Notes under the pieces: model-generated
What the model was told of the DNA's origin: nothing
Databases searched by the model: none
What the model saw: only the letters and a program-made list of their open reading frames with translations
From: Bimastos eiseni
Taxonomy: Eukaryota; Annelida; Clitellata; Crassiclitellata; Lumbricidae
DNA length: 64,000 bases
Direction: 5' to 3'
NCBI GenBank assembly: GCA_959347315.1
Contig: OY365814.1
Span: forward strand, 2,469,661 to 2,533,660
Part shown: positions 45,417 through 56,020 of the stretch, one piece after another
Numbering within the stretch: position 1 is the first letter of the stretch
How the letters are laid out: every line of letters begins with the position of its first letter
Translations under genes and position numbers: made by a program

Positions 45417-45639
45417 CAGTGGCCGATCGGTTAGAGCGGTCAGCCCGTATCGTTCAGTATGCGATGAGCGAGCGGGTTCGAGCCTCGGCCGGGACGTCAC
45501 TATGTAGGGACCTTGAGCAAGTCCTTCGAGCACAATTGTTCTGCAGTACAACTGCAATTGCGCCGTCGAATCGTGTCTGTGCACTTCTGAGCAAAAAATG
45601 TTTGAAGAAGGGCGGTATCAAATTTCGGGGAAATGGGCC

Positions 45640-45672
<33 letters not shown>

Positions 45673-45676
45673 GTAA
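45417..45676 (+). mobile_element. tRNA-derived SINE, copy 4, with (AAT)n tail
   Basis: CAGTGGCCGATCGGTTAGAGCGG (A box), GAGCGGGTTCGAGCCTCGGC (B box), GACCTTGAGCAAGTCCTTCG, and end GAAGGGCGGTATCAAATTTC followed by about 11 AAT units (45641-45672). It is antisense to the receptor gene and sits 21 bp from the Ig3 acceptor. Confidence 0.95.
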
Positions 45677-46341
45677 ATGAAACAAACTTGCAGCAGGTTA
45701 TTCACGTACTTTTGATGCAAGAAGAGTCCACAGTAATCGCCAAGTCTTGTTTATAGGCACAAGTATGTACAATATGTGGATCAATGCACTTGCTACAGAT
45801 CAAAACATCTGCTCACATAACTATTTATAAAATTATAAAAAGCACGTTTTGAATAAGTTTGCAGATATGCGATGCTAACAGTCAAGGGCGAAATCGCTCC
45901 ATTATTAATCTGTTCTAGAGTTCGGCAAAGGGGTTAAATTGCTCATCCGGAGGTGGTGGAACTCCAAAAGACAAATCCCAATCGGCTAAGATAGACAGAC
46001 CCATCTGATATACATATGTATCTATGACTAATACTCTCTATATCACAATGACAATGAGCTGGAGTTGATGTGCGACTGTACACCATCTACATATTTCTCC
46101 ATTGACGCATAGTGCAATCATTTATGCCGACTTAGGCCTACGCTAATGGTCAGTACATCTTGGCCTACGTAGTGAGCAGTCAAAATGTTGCAGTATAAAA
46201 ACGGAAGACATTATCGATGAGCAACTTTTATGCTCGAGCCACTTATACTGGGACAGTATTCGCTTTGGAAGAATATTATCTTAGAGGAATTGTCAAGTTT
46301 AAGGTGTGTCAGTGAACGATCAGCCAATAAAATCGTTACCA

Positions 46342-46718
46342 AACATTTGGGTACTTGTTTGTTAATTCACCCCCAAAATTTAATTTATTTGACATTGTAA
46401 TAAGAAAAAGGAGCTGTAGCTCCTAAATGATGTGAGCGGAAGTGACGTATGAATTGCATATTGGTATTTTATTTCTTGCGGTATTAAGAAATTGGATTAG
46501 AAATTGAAATATAGCATATAACATGAATATTCTGATACTTTCAGCAATAATTCCCAACGATCATACTATTTATATACTGTTAGGACTAGGGTTAGGATTA
46601 GGGTTAACCTTATGGTTAGGGTTAACCTTAACCCTAACCATAAAGACATAAAGATATTCTGGCCACCCCAATAACATTACTTTTTGGGGGTGAATTAAAA
46701 AACAAGTACCAACATTTG
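46342..46718. mobile_element. Small TIR element containing telomere-like repeats
   Basis: GGTACTTGTTTGTTAATTCACCCCCAAAA on the left is matched by its complement TTTTGGGGGTGAATTAAAAAACAAGTACC on the right. Near the right arm, 46581-46640 has TTAGGGTTA-type units running one way and then TTAACCCTAACC the other way, forming a head-to-head telomeric palindrome. No ORF. Confidence 0.6.
46581..46640. repeat. Interstitial TTAGGG-like repeats, head-to-head
   Basis: TAGGACTAGGGTTAGGATTAGGG followed by TTAACCTTATGGTTAGGGTTAACCTTAACCCTAACC. Degenerate and short. Confidence 0.8.
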
Positions 46719-47000
46719 TACCTATAGATACACGCAAGTTAAATTTTCCAGTTATAATTTTTGCATAGACCTCGCCTACACAATACACATAACTTATAAA
46801 AGTTTACAATAATTCACCATGCGGTTTATTATAAAAAAATCTTGGGGCAAATCACCCGTTTCATATTATTGTGCGATGCCTATTCATGCGACTGTATTAG
46901 CCTACAGTATGATAAAAGCCTCGTATAAATAAAATCTCAAAACAGCTCTTTTAAGCAATTCTATAGTTGTGGGAATGCAGCACTGATAGCTAATACTTAC

Positions 47001-47390
47001 ATAAAACTTCAACGAGTTCCGTGCTGAACGATATTTCTATTGGTGAGTTTGCTCTTATGTCGGTGAGGTTGGAAAAGAAATCACACAAGATGTTGCACGT
47101 GTAGCTCGGAAAAAGTCCAGCGGTTGCTTTGACCAGTACATAAGACGAAGTACTGGAATTGCTGGTTTTCCTACTGGAGATGACGTTTCCTTCTGATGTC
47201 CAATAGGTTCTCAAAATACGCAACTGCACAACAGAACCTCCACCATCTAGAAAGTAGGTGAAGACTATTGGAGAAATGGAATACGGATGGAGGAAAGATG
47301 GACTGCAGGATATTCGTATATCCTCGTCTCTTATTATGTCCGTCACCGTTGTCAAGATATTCATGCGTTTGGTTGACTTTAGTTCAAGTT
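47001..47390 (-). CDS. Receptor gene, second Ig-like exon
   Basis: Acceptor CTTATTTACTAATGCAG; exon in phase 1-1, 130 codons; donor T/GTAAGT. It reads LELKSTKRMNILTTVTDIIR, EDIRISCSPSFLHPYSISPI, FTYFLDGGGSV, then SSYVLVKATAGLFPSYTCNI, LCDFFSNLTDIRANSPIEIS. Ig pattern: ISCSPS, Y-F-L in place of the core W, and AGLFPSYTCNI. Longer than a canonical Ig exon. Exon edge and intron start are partly duplicated at 47656-47700. Confidence 0.75.
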
Positions 47391-47655
47391 CTGCATTAGT
47401 AAATAAGTTGTGTTATAAGACTATTTGTGAGATATTCAATTTTATTTAAATTAATATTGTAGGATCCATGAAGAGGCAATGAATTCTGGAGGAACTGAGA
47501 ACATGCGATATTAAAAAAGGACGTTCATTCAAGAGCTGTTTGGGACATGGATCGGTTAGGAAACTTAAGGCGAATTTTGACTTGGGAGTGATTAGAGAGA
47601 TAAGAGGAGGAGGATCTTTTGAGCGGGAAGATGGTTGATTGGTAAGATATAGCTG

Positions 47656-47700
47656 TAGTTCAAGTTCTGCATTAGTGATAAATTGTATTATAAGATTTGT
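47656..47700. repeat. Partial duplicate of the Ig2 exon-intron border
   Basis: GTAGTTCAAGTTCTGCATTAGTGATAAATTGTATTATAAGA resembles 47378-47422. The acceptor (CACTAATGCAG) is kept but no exon follows. Confidence 0.8.
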
Positions 47701-47784
47701 TATTATTATTACTACTACTATTGTTGTTATTATTATTAATATTTATTATTATTATTAATATTATTATTATTATTATTATTATAA
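47698..47784. repeat. (TTA)n/(ACT)n microsatellite
   Basis: Interrupted TTA, ACT and TTG trinucleotides over about 85 bp in an intron of the receptor gene. Confidence 0.95.
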
Positions 47785-48311
47785 TCGGTCTGCCGGCAAG
47801 GTTGTATAGTGAAGACATCGCTAGGTTATTGTTCTGAGTTGTATGTTAGCGACAGATCTTTGAAGTGGATGCACCCATGACTTTGGCGATAGCTAGGACA
47901 ATAATTTTGAACAGGTTAAACCCTATAATGTCTTATTCCTTATGATGTTGGTTGCTAAGATGCTGGTATATTTTCAGTGGGTATATTAATTTAATTAAAA
48001 TAAAAAGAACCCGCAAAACGCGTAAAAATGGAAATAACGAAACGCCAACATAATGAGAATTGAGGACTTCGTGCTAAAATTCTCTGGACAAAAGTGACAT
48101 CGATAGAGTGATGAGTCACCTGTATTAGCGTCCGCGGCCCACAATAAGGGAAAAAATTAAAGAAGTACTATAAAGAAAAAGATTCGAACGTTTTCTCAGT
48201 ACAATATACTACCGTGGCCGAAGTTGATAGTTGAAGCAACCATAAAAAGAAACTTTACCTATCCGTAAAGTGTTTAGCTATACAATTGTCTGCAGGTAAT
48301 GAAGCACTTAC

Positions 48312-48593
48312 TGATTGGTGCTAAGATTGCTCTTGCCGATGACAAAGTTGAGTCCATACAAACCAAACTGCCTGCCAGAAGATAAAGGTTATGAGCAGCA
48401 GCCTCAACAATCAGATTGCATGATCCAGATCCTAAAGATTCTGTTAAGAACCAAGTACTCTGAGGCGCTGAATTGACTACTCCGCAAGTTGAGTTTGTTA
48501 TGGTATAGTTTCTTGGACTTTTATCGTTGATTGTCCACCATGGAAGATACTTTGATTTTGTTCTGCAGTTGAAGATCGTGGGGTCATCCTTGT
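48312..48593 (-). CDS. Receptor gene, first Ig-like exon
   Basis: Found by splice-site reading: acceptor GTTTCCTCGCTCAG, donor A/GTAAGT, phase 1-1, 94 codons without stop. It reads KDDPTIFNCRTKSKYLPWWT, INDKSPRNYTITNSTCGVVN, SAPQSTWFLTESLGSGSCNL, IVEAAAHNLYLLAGSLVCMD, STLSSARAILAPI. Ig signature: FNCR, WWTIN, a central C, and LAGSLVCMD with the second core Cys. The entry and exit phases match the Ig2 exon downstream and the CUB exon upstream. Confidence 0.8.
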
Positions 48594-49234
48594 CTGAGCG
48601 AGGAAACGCGTTTGAAGGTTTCGTTGTAAAACCACCGATTATATGTGACTCGTCAGCACAAAATCAGTCACTTGTATACAAAATATTTTTTCCTGTTTTT
48701 TGCACCATCCTGAAGCTGCTAGATTTACCTTTCCAAAACCGTTTTCAGCTAGTTTATGCCTTGCATACAGCCAAAGTTATAGAATTTCCAATGTGACCAT
48801 TTACGTAAAGTGCTATTCGAGAAAACTGCGTGCAAAGTTTAGCCATATTATTTGTATAATCTCCTTAGCAACGGCTATTGTTTTTTAACCGATTCAACTG
48901 AAATTTGGCACCATTGCAGCTGCAGGTATTACAAATGTACTGTCGAAATTTGGTGTAGATATCTCAAGTAGGAACAAAGTTATTAAAGTTATTCCAGTTG
49001 ACCAACAAGAAATCATTGAAACTAAATGTCAATTTTATTACAAAAGTCTCAAATTCCGAGAGAGGCTAAGCAGCTATTACCTGCTAAGGAATTAGATATT
49101 GCAATACAGTAATGGATAAAATTAACATCCAAATAATAAAAACACAGAAATAAAATGATAGTTTATTCCAGTCACACTATGTATTCAGCGTCAACTGGCA
49201 AAGACACGGGTCTTCTCCCACCACCACCTAGAGT
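48594..49234. other. Intron, no gene seen
   Basis: Unique sequence; ORFs at 48527-48888 on the plus strand are antisense or chance. Confidence 0.4.
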
Positions 49235-49914
49235 TTAAGATGTACCAGGAACAGATGATCCTGAATCACCACAGGATGATGTGCTTCCTTTGTGTTCTGG
49301 GTCCCCTGTGGGGACCAGAGATGACACTGCATGGCGTCTGAATGCCTGTTTCAGAAGCCCAAAACACCAATCCGGGGCAAACTTTGTGTGTCCTACGACT
49401 AAAAAATTCAACACTATAGACTTGTGAAGACCAATGGCAACCCTCCATGCACAGTACCAAATCATGAAACGATTCTTGTTTACGATTCTTGTTTTGGCCT
49501 GAACAGTTATCACAATGAAGCTTGACAGCAGTCTCACCAAATCCATAACGCTGAAAGAAATAATGCAAAAAGGACACAACAAAATTCGAACCTTACTGAT
49601 GAGACGGGCTTCGTCAATCAGAAAGTTCACTTGTCGAGGAACCCCTTCATAGCAGACACCAAATATGCCTAACTTGCGTGGAACAAGGAAGTATATTGGT
49701 CCTGGCTGTAAAGGATCACTCGGCAAATGTACTTGCTGTGCATAGTCAAAACTGTAGTGCATGGACATGCTGCAGCTACACGGAGCACTTGCTTGCAAAT
49801 CAGAGAGACCGAATTCCAGGCATGTTGATTTTGCCTCGTCAACCATGGATTTGTAGAGTGATCGTTCAATCTGGACATCATTCAAATGCTGTTCTTGTTG
49901 AAGAAGCTTGTCAC
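49235..49914 (-). pseudogene. Transposon-derived gene (DUF7869-like family), exon 3, broken
   Basis: Acceptor ACATATTTTTCACAG, entry phase 1: DKLLQQEQHLNDVQIERSLY, then CSMSMHYSFDYAQQVHLPSD, GPIYFLVPRKLGIFGVCYEG, VPRQVNFLIDEARLISK. A 1-nt frameshift at about 49590 precedes SFLHYFFQRYGFGETAVKLH and CDNCSGQNKNR. A 13-bp tandem duplication (AAACAAGAATCGT twice, about 49465-49490) shifts again, before FMIWYCAWRVAIGLHKSIVL and VGHTKFAPDWCFGLLKQAFR. HYSFDYAQQ...DNCxGQNKN...GHTKFxPDxCFG is a widespread invertebrate family that I associate with DDE-like transposon-derived proteins; the family name is from memory. With two frameshifts it is not functional. Confidence 0.75.
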
Positions 49915-50580
49915 CTGTGAAAAATATGTATTATAATTAATTTCAAAACTAATAATTTGTCGAGAGAACGTCATTGGTCTTATATTTATACCATTGAATC
50001 TGTAAAGATTGAGATTTTCATTTCAACGAGGGGCAGCAGTGAACTAATCGAAACCTAAAAGATTATAATTTGAAAGAAGGCAGTGCAGCTACAGGATTTT
50101 TAATTAGCAACAAACAAGGCAATTCTGGACATCATTATAAAATTTATGTTTAAGACACTCCAAGGAACAATAGGGCAGAAATTCATCAGTTCAACGGTTC
50201 TGGAATGATTTGGATGATGGAAGAGGAAGATAGGAGAGATAGACACAGGTCAACTTGCAGTGCTTCTAACGTCTGAGCCATTTAAACCCATGTTATGTCA
50301 TACGATACAATACAACTGCAGTGCAATTGAGCATGATGGACTTGCTCAAGGTCAGTAAGCAGTAACTTCCTTGGACAAGGTTTGAAACCATGTTACAGGT
50401 CAAAAGCTCTAGTCAACCTGTAACCATTTAGTTAAGTGCAAATTGTAATCTCGTATGCAGACAAAGCTTGGTGCTCCAAATAACAACAAAACACTACAAC
50501 AGCATTTCAAATTTCCCAAACAACTTACTTTCTTGCTTTTCTCTATAAAATCATAGAAAACTATGCAGTTCAAATCAAAC
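49915..50580. other. Intron of the transposon-derived gene, with a SINE
   Basis: Bounded by the exon 3 acceptor and exon 2 donor; contains SINE copy 5. Confidence 0.6.
50296..50437 (-). mobile_element. tRNA-derived SINE, copy 5, degenerate
   Basis: The minus strand keeps GACCTTGAGCAAGTCCATCA, CAATTGCACTGCAGTTGTATTGTATCG and a decayed promoter half (GGTTTCAAACCTTGTCC). Shorter and more diverged than the other copies. Confidence 0.7.
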
Positions 50581-51281
50581 CCTTTTCATGATCCTCGATA
50601 TTGGCACTACGGTAGATCAACGTGTTGTTGTTTTGGCAAGTCCAACACAAATCAGTCATTGGCTTGCACGTCGTGATGAATGGAACGAGTTGAAGCCAGT
50701 ACTGTTTGAAGGTCGAAAATCCAGCGACTCGTTTTCCATGTTGTTCCATGCACGTTTTGTATATGCCGTACACTTTGGTCTTGGTGTGGCTCGATGGCAG
50801 CAACCTGATATCATCCCGCTTAAATCCAGGAACCCTTCCAGGAAGCATCATCGCATGCTCACTGGCATAATTTGTCAGGAAGCGAATGATATCTTCAATT
50901 TCGCTAAACTGAAAGCAGTGGGTGTTGCTCTTACGTCCACCGCTTTGTTTTTCTTTTGGTGTTAAACCTTCTGTTTTATACCACTTGAGAATCCCCGTCA
51001 GTCTGTCCTGGCTAATCCCGTGGATGAACTTAAAGGTTGTACGGCAGATCTGACGGCTTTCCAAATAATATGATGTTCGCTGGTGTTGACGCACCGCTTG
51101 GTTGGATTTCCTGCTGCGACAAGTCTCATCGGACATGTTTATTGCACAAGAAATTTTGCCGAGTAGCACCAGCATTTGATCCCGTGGGACAAGTGCAGCC
51201 ATTTCCATTCTACGCCTGACCATGTCCTCCGGAGCATACTGGCTACTGCATGGGAGTCCATTATTAAGTTTACATTGACAT
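50581..51281 (-). pseudogene. Transposon-derived gene (DUF7869-like family), exon 2
   Basis: Acceptor TTATTATTTTGTAG (entry phase 2), 233 codons open, donor AAG G/GTTTGA in phase 1. It begins CQCKLNNGLPCSSQYAPEDM, includes TTFKFIHGISQDRLTGILKW and SNTHCFQFSEIEDIIRFLTN, and ends FTIT-like VPFITTCKPMTDLCWTCQNN, NTLIYRSANIEDHEKG. A CQCK...C and DLCWTCQ cysteine pair suggests zinc binding. No lesion noticed in this exon; the damage is in exon 3. Confidence 0.75.
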
Positions 51282-51934
51282 CTACAAAATAATAAACAAC
51301 CCATATAAAAATATTTTTTTCTATTTATCAAATTCATTTCAGTTTGCTTTTATAAAAGCCATGCAACAAAACAGCAAAGCCAATGCTAAAAGCCTTCATT
51401 CAAAACAAACAGCAATTTACAAGATTTATCAACCGGTAGACTGCAATTATTGATTATCGAGAAGAATCCTGATAAAAATAAAATGCAATTGAAATACTAA
51501 TTATTATTTCCTATCATTAACTTAATCAATTAATGATAAACTTGTACATTGCACAATAAGGATTGTAAAAGATGAAGTAGTGCAAGAGAGGAAATGACAC
51601 AACTTTTGCATTTATAACTGAATACTTAAAGACAAGCTCAATAATACAGGTTGTAAACCTAACCGTTATGCCTAAGGTCTTATAAAAACGAGCACAGTGA
51701 GAAGAGGGTCTAAACCTAGTAGTTGCCCCTGAATATTTATAAATACAAGCTCAACTAGAACTCAACTAATCTTTACAGTTATGCTTGAGACTTATAATAA
51801 TAATTAGCTCAATAATTAGAGCTTAGTTCAAACTGATTTTCGTATAGGAGTCGCAGTGAATCAGAAACAGTACGTGAATGTCTATAAACAAGGATCCTGT
51901 GGTGCACAGTATTTAAAAAATAATCGGGGCTTAC
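51282..51934. other. Intron between exons 1 and 2, no features
   Basis: AT-rich, no ORF or repeat recognised. Confidence 0.45.
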
Positions 51935-52227
51935 CTGAATTCAACCGCTTTCGGATATTCAACGGCATTGTCATCAGTTACGAACTCGCTAGATGTTTTA
52001 GCGTGCGTCATTACCTCTTCGAAATCAGAAACATTCATTTCATTTTCTACTTGGTCATCTGAATCGTTGTTGGCAACAGATTCTTTCCGAAAATCATCAT
52101 CACTGAAAACCTCGCTTTCATCGCGATCGTCATCGCGATCGATGATCAAATACTCTTGCAACAATTCGTGCACTTTTGCTCGATCCGACCCTTTAGCATT
52201 AATCAAATTCGCGATAATCTCTTCCAT
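51935..52227 (-). pseudogene. Transposon-derived gene (DUF7869-like family), exon 1
   Basis: ATG at 52227: MEEIIANLINAKGSDRAKVH, ELLQEYLIID, then a very acidic RDDDRDESEVFSDDDFRKES stretch, ending EFR at a GTAAGC donor (phase 2), which fits the phase-2 entry of exon 2. An AAAATGGAAGAG context and unrelated AT-rich sequence upstream support this start. It is intact itself. Confidence 0.65.
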
Positions 52228-52966
52228 TTTCGAGAATTAAGAATTTCAAAATCAACAAACTAGATTGCATACCGTGTGTGCGTGACATTTAAAGAGACCG
52301 CGTCATACCCAGTGCGCATGCGCATAGCTGACCTTAAAACCATCAGCCAACCGCAGTTCAAGATTGTATCACGTGATCAAATCACGCGCTTCGGTTGCAA
52401 ACAATGTATCGGATATTGTTTACATACGTCGACCTCCTTCTGGGCAAGCTGTGTGCGTAATAGATAGGCTAAGGTCATATGTTAATAATAGAACAGGAAA
52501 AGGAGATATTCTGCTTCAAAACGAGACCATGAAGGCGGGAAATCTCGAACCATAACCTAATTAAATATGACAACAAAGATAGCGAAATTTGAACCGAAAT
52601 TATGATTTTCCGTCTCGTAACATTATAGGGCTGTTGGTAAAAATCGTTTTTGAAGCCTTTATGAAAGTCCAAACAAAAGTTTTAGATATTATTTGTATTA
52701 AATATATATTTTTGTAATCGTTTCTGCATTAATATCAATTACGACCGGTTTGAGGTTTCATGTCATTTTTGGTCATTTTAAGCCTGATTGTAACCAGCGA
52801 CTTGCGACTGGTTTTGCAAAATTTTTCCACATATGGTCTGGATAAAAAAAAACTATATCGCTTGCAATTATTAGTCCCTATTTTGACAATGATAATACAC
52901 AGGAGTTTAAAATTAGTCCTAAAAGTATTTTCTGCTTTTCATAAACGCTATTATTTTTATAAACGC
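52228..52966. other. No gene seen
   Basis: Intron of the receptor gene and probable upstream region of the transposon-derived gene; no TATA box could be singled out. Confidence 0.4.
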
Positions 52967-53026
52967 TAATTAATGGTAATATGTGGGGTGTGCATAACTG
53001 CACACCCCACATATTACCATTAATTA
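52967..53026. repeat. Perfect 28-bp inverted repeat with 4-nt loop
   Basis: TAATTAATGGTAATATGTGG continuing GGTGTGCA, loop TAAC, then the exact complement to 53026. The longest perfect hairpin in the window. Confidence 0.97.
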
Positions 53027-53099
53027 CTGGAATCGCAACACGGAACTACTTCATGTAGGAGGAGAAGTAATTATCAAGCTATGCACACATATGTAGGCC

Positions 53100-53504
53100 C
53101 TACCCTTGTTGCAAAGTTAACAAGCTGAAGAAATATAAGATAACTGGGCAAAAATTGAAGATTGTCCCAATTTACAAAAGGAATAGAAATCCACAAGACT
53201 GCAAGCACTATACCGAGGCATTAAAAAACTAAGCATTCCAGGAAAGTTATCAATAAAACGATACATGAGTCCTATCAAGATGTTGAGAGAAAACTTGTGG
53301 AAAAAGAATTTGCGTTCTGGCCGGGAATAGGCACAATCAATAATCTCCTCAGAATGAGACAGATAAACGTAGAACGCAACCAGAAAATCTTCATCCTTTT
53401 TATAGACTTCACAAAATCATTCCACAGCATCATACATCATGATCGAAAGCAACGAGGATCGTATAATAATTATAGGAATACTAGAGCAACTGATGAAACT
53501 TATA
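53100..53504 (+). pseudogene. LINE RT fragment, N-terminal RT blocks
   Basis: Mixed frames give IVPIYKRNRNPQDCKHYTEA, then EKEFAFWPGIGTINNLLRMR and NQKIFILFIDFTKSFHSIIH (family pattern: FRxGRGTIDN...FIDFTKAFD). It is cut at 53504 by the insertion of a mariner-like element. Confidence 0.75.
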
Positions 53505-54262
53505 CAGGGTGGGCCAGCATAAATGGCCAGACTTTGCAGGAAATAATCCCGTCAATATTTGGAAGTTATTTATAATTAATGCATCAAATTAAAGGTATTT
53601 CACTCTACTAGTAACATTCGAAAACATTGGTTATTGCATCTTTAACCTTCATGACGGAAATCGTGACATAACAAAGTCATCGTTTTTTAGTGACTTGCTA
53701 ATGAAAAAGTCTTGACAATGTTAACAGTGAATCCAAAAAATGAAATCTTATAGTCAATCATGTTATACTACACAGCGATATTAATAATTAACTTGGAGAT
53801 AGTTGATTGTACCAGGGTCATCGTCTTGGCTGCAAATTAACTCGGACACACGAGCAATGTTAGCGGTTGCGCGTGCCGTGCGTACTGATTTGCGTAGTTT
53901 ACGACTTGAAGCTCCTGTTTCATCAATTTATCGTATCATACGATTCAAGGTATTTTATTCCAGCCTCTTTCAGGAAACTCTCTAATCATTTGAAATGAAT
54001 TGAATCCCTCATCAGTTCGCAAAATTCTGATCAAAACTCGATCATCGTCTATCAACGTCGCCATTTTTCGTCACTAACGACACCAAAATTTGGCAGCTAG
54101 GGCTGTTCCAAACATTTCTTAAACTTAATTGGTATCAGTTTTACTTTTCTAAGCTAATACTAGAGTGAAATATCTTTGATTTGATGCATTAGTTATAAAT
54201 AACTTAGAAATATTGGCGGAGTTATTCCGGCAAAGTAGGACCATTTATGCGGGCCCATCCTG
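53505..54262 (-). mobile_element. Internally deleted mariner-like element with ~110-bp TIRs and TA target site
   Basis: The ends are CAGGGTGGGCCAGCATAAATGGCC (left) and the complement of CAGGATGGGCCCGCATAAATGG (right), each flanked by TA (53503-53504 and 54263-54264). Homology of the TIRs continues inward about 110 bp (AAGTTATTTATAA, ATGCATCAAATCAAAG). On the minus strand an ATG at about 54062 opens MATLIDDDRVLIRILRTDEG, and after frame changes IDETGASSRKLRKSVRTARA and ANIARVSELICSQDDDPG, which is the helix-turn-helix half of a mariner/IS630-type transposase. The DDE half is missing, so it is non-autonomous. Confidence 0.85.
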
Positions 54263-54667
54263 TAGGCCCTACAAGTAGATTAAGAGGTAACATGATACTT
54301 TATCACGAAAACAGGAGCAAGACAATAAAATCTTCTGCTCATTCAATGCCTCTATTTCGTCAGCAAGTGCGCATCACTCATTTGCTTACATACAAACATG
54401 TACACGTATACAATACATACGTGCACTCAGGCACATGCATACATACATACATATTTTTAATTTGAGCATGCGCACATGCATATATAGCTACATTCATACG
54501 CATAAGTAACTCATACATAGGACACCTGCAACTGTGAAGAATTTGTTTTTTCCAACAAATATTCTTTGCGCTCCTCTTGAATTTTCAGTTTATTCATTCG
54601 CATCACGATATTTTAATTAGCTGAACATTCAGAAACATGTGAGATCTGATATCGACACAACACTTAC
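54263..54667. other. No gene seen; short (ACAT)n at 54415-54455
   Basis: Intronic sequence before the CUB second-half exon. Confidence 0.45.
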
Positions 54668-54830
54668 CTGAAGTAAAACTGTACGTAAGACTGAAACCTG
54701 TGGATGTAATGGCACTATCTGTGTGAAAATGCACACTTACAACACTGCAAGAGGACATAGTCAAAACTGGTGGCAACTCGATGCCAGAATGATTTAACGA
54801 TCTAGCGGCGTTTCCGCGTTCACAAGTAAT
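54668..54830 (-). CDS. Receptor gene, CUB domain, second-half exon
   Basis: Acceptor TTTTGTGTTATTGTAG, entry phase 0, donor TCAG/GTAAGTG leaving phase 1. It reads ITCERGNAARSLNHSGIELP, PVLTMSSCSVVSVHFHTDSA, ITSTGFSLTYSFTS. The VHFHTD...TGFSLTYS end is the hallmark of CUB domains (strand with FxSD..GFxxxY). Phase 0 entry matches the exit of the exon at 56955. Confidence 0.85.
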
Positions 54831-55489
54831 CTACAATAACACAAAAGGACAAACTTTTTCTGGTCACAGTCAAGACTGAAACGGAAGTGTTTCAAGTTCA
54901 ATAAATAGTATCTGTCTATATTGGTCATCCAAGCTCACTAAATCTACACGCACAGAGCCACAGGGCAAATGAGTGTAGGAACCGTATGCCGTATGGTGCC
55001 TTTGCATAGGGGAAGGAGGGTCAAAACGCCCACTCTAAGGAAAATTGTGTTCAGAGAGAAAAACATATATGACAGCTGATAAACATTTACGATCATCAAC
55101 ATCTTCTCTGATGCTACAAAATCACCAAACTATAAAACGTAAATAAATTAGTGTTAGGGTTAGGGTAGATGATAGATGATAATAACCGATTGCCGGTTAG
55201 AGGAGATAAAAAGAGAAAGATAAGAGATCCTAAGGTGTACAAACAGAAACTTAACTAATTTTAACAAACAAATTATAGCCAGTAAGTGGAGAGATAAGAT
55301 CTTTGACACAACAGCTGTTTTGGTGATATATAAGTTAACCAAAACAGCAAGTAGCAAGGTGCAGTAGGAAATGGTCATTGTAAAAACAGTACTTACTTTG
55401 TTCGAGAAAGGTGGAACAGCTACGACTTTGAAGTATTTTGAAATTTTATTGATTGTAAGACGGCAGGATGAATAGGTGTTAGGGCGGAA
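54831..55489. other. Intron, no gene seen
   Basis: Contains TTAGGGTTAGGG at 55153 only as a short stretch; no exon recognised. Confidence 0.45.
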
Positions 55490-56020
55490 TAGGAAATGAT
55501 TCATTCGTTTATTCCAAGAATTTGTATAGCGCCCGTTCCTTCTCAGAGACGCAACCAGTCTGGCCACACCTAGATGTGTTATTGGAGGACTGACTTGAGC
55601 GAAGGGTCGGTTATCAATAAACGACTGAGGGAAATATATGGGGCGGATGACAGAAGTGTGCTAGGCAAGTGATATAACTTTATTCAATTTGTTCAAATAT
55701 TTTTCGCCAATGAGTGACTTTGGGAACAGAAGCGATGTCTTGGTGTTTGGGTTTTTGCGACGACATTGTCAATAGATTTCAGGCAGTTTATTTCGGCGAT
55801 GTCTATGTTGAGGAAGAGTGAATTGCGATAGTCAAATTGAGTGAAAACGTTATATGTAGCGATAGTAGATGCAGTTACGAAATCGAGGTAAGGGCGGATT
55901 CTTGCGAAGGTCACGAATATACATGTACATGACGAAAGGGCGGGAAGGAGAGCTGATTTGATCGGCGAAGATAAGACTTTGTTAAAAAATATTACACCTA
56001 GGTCGCAAATCATGAGAATT
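55490..56020 (-). pseudogene. LINE fragment: RT C-terminal part and 3' end
   Basis: The minus strand at 56013-55693 reads DLGVIFFNKVLSSPIKSALL, CTCIFVTFARIRPYLDFVTA and FDYRNSLFLNIDIAEINCLK (family pattern: DLGVxFD...RIRPYLD...LDYCNSLxxN). The 3' end at about 55490-55560 has GCGCTATACAAATTCTTGGAATAAACGAATGAATCA, an AATAAA plus GAAT-type tail. It sits in the intron between the two CUB exons. Confidence 0.8.

Noticed and set aside
50588..50965. 125-codon plus-strand ORF
   Set aside because: Antisense to exon 2 of the transposon-derived gene, which has the recognisable protein motifs.
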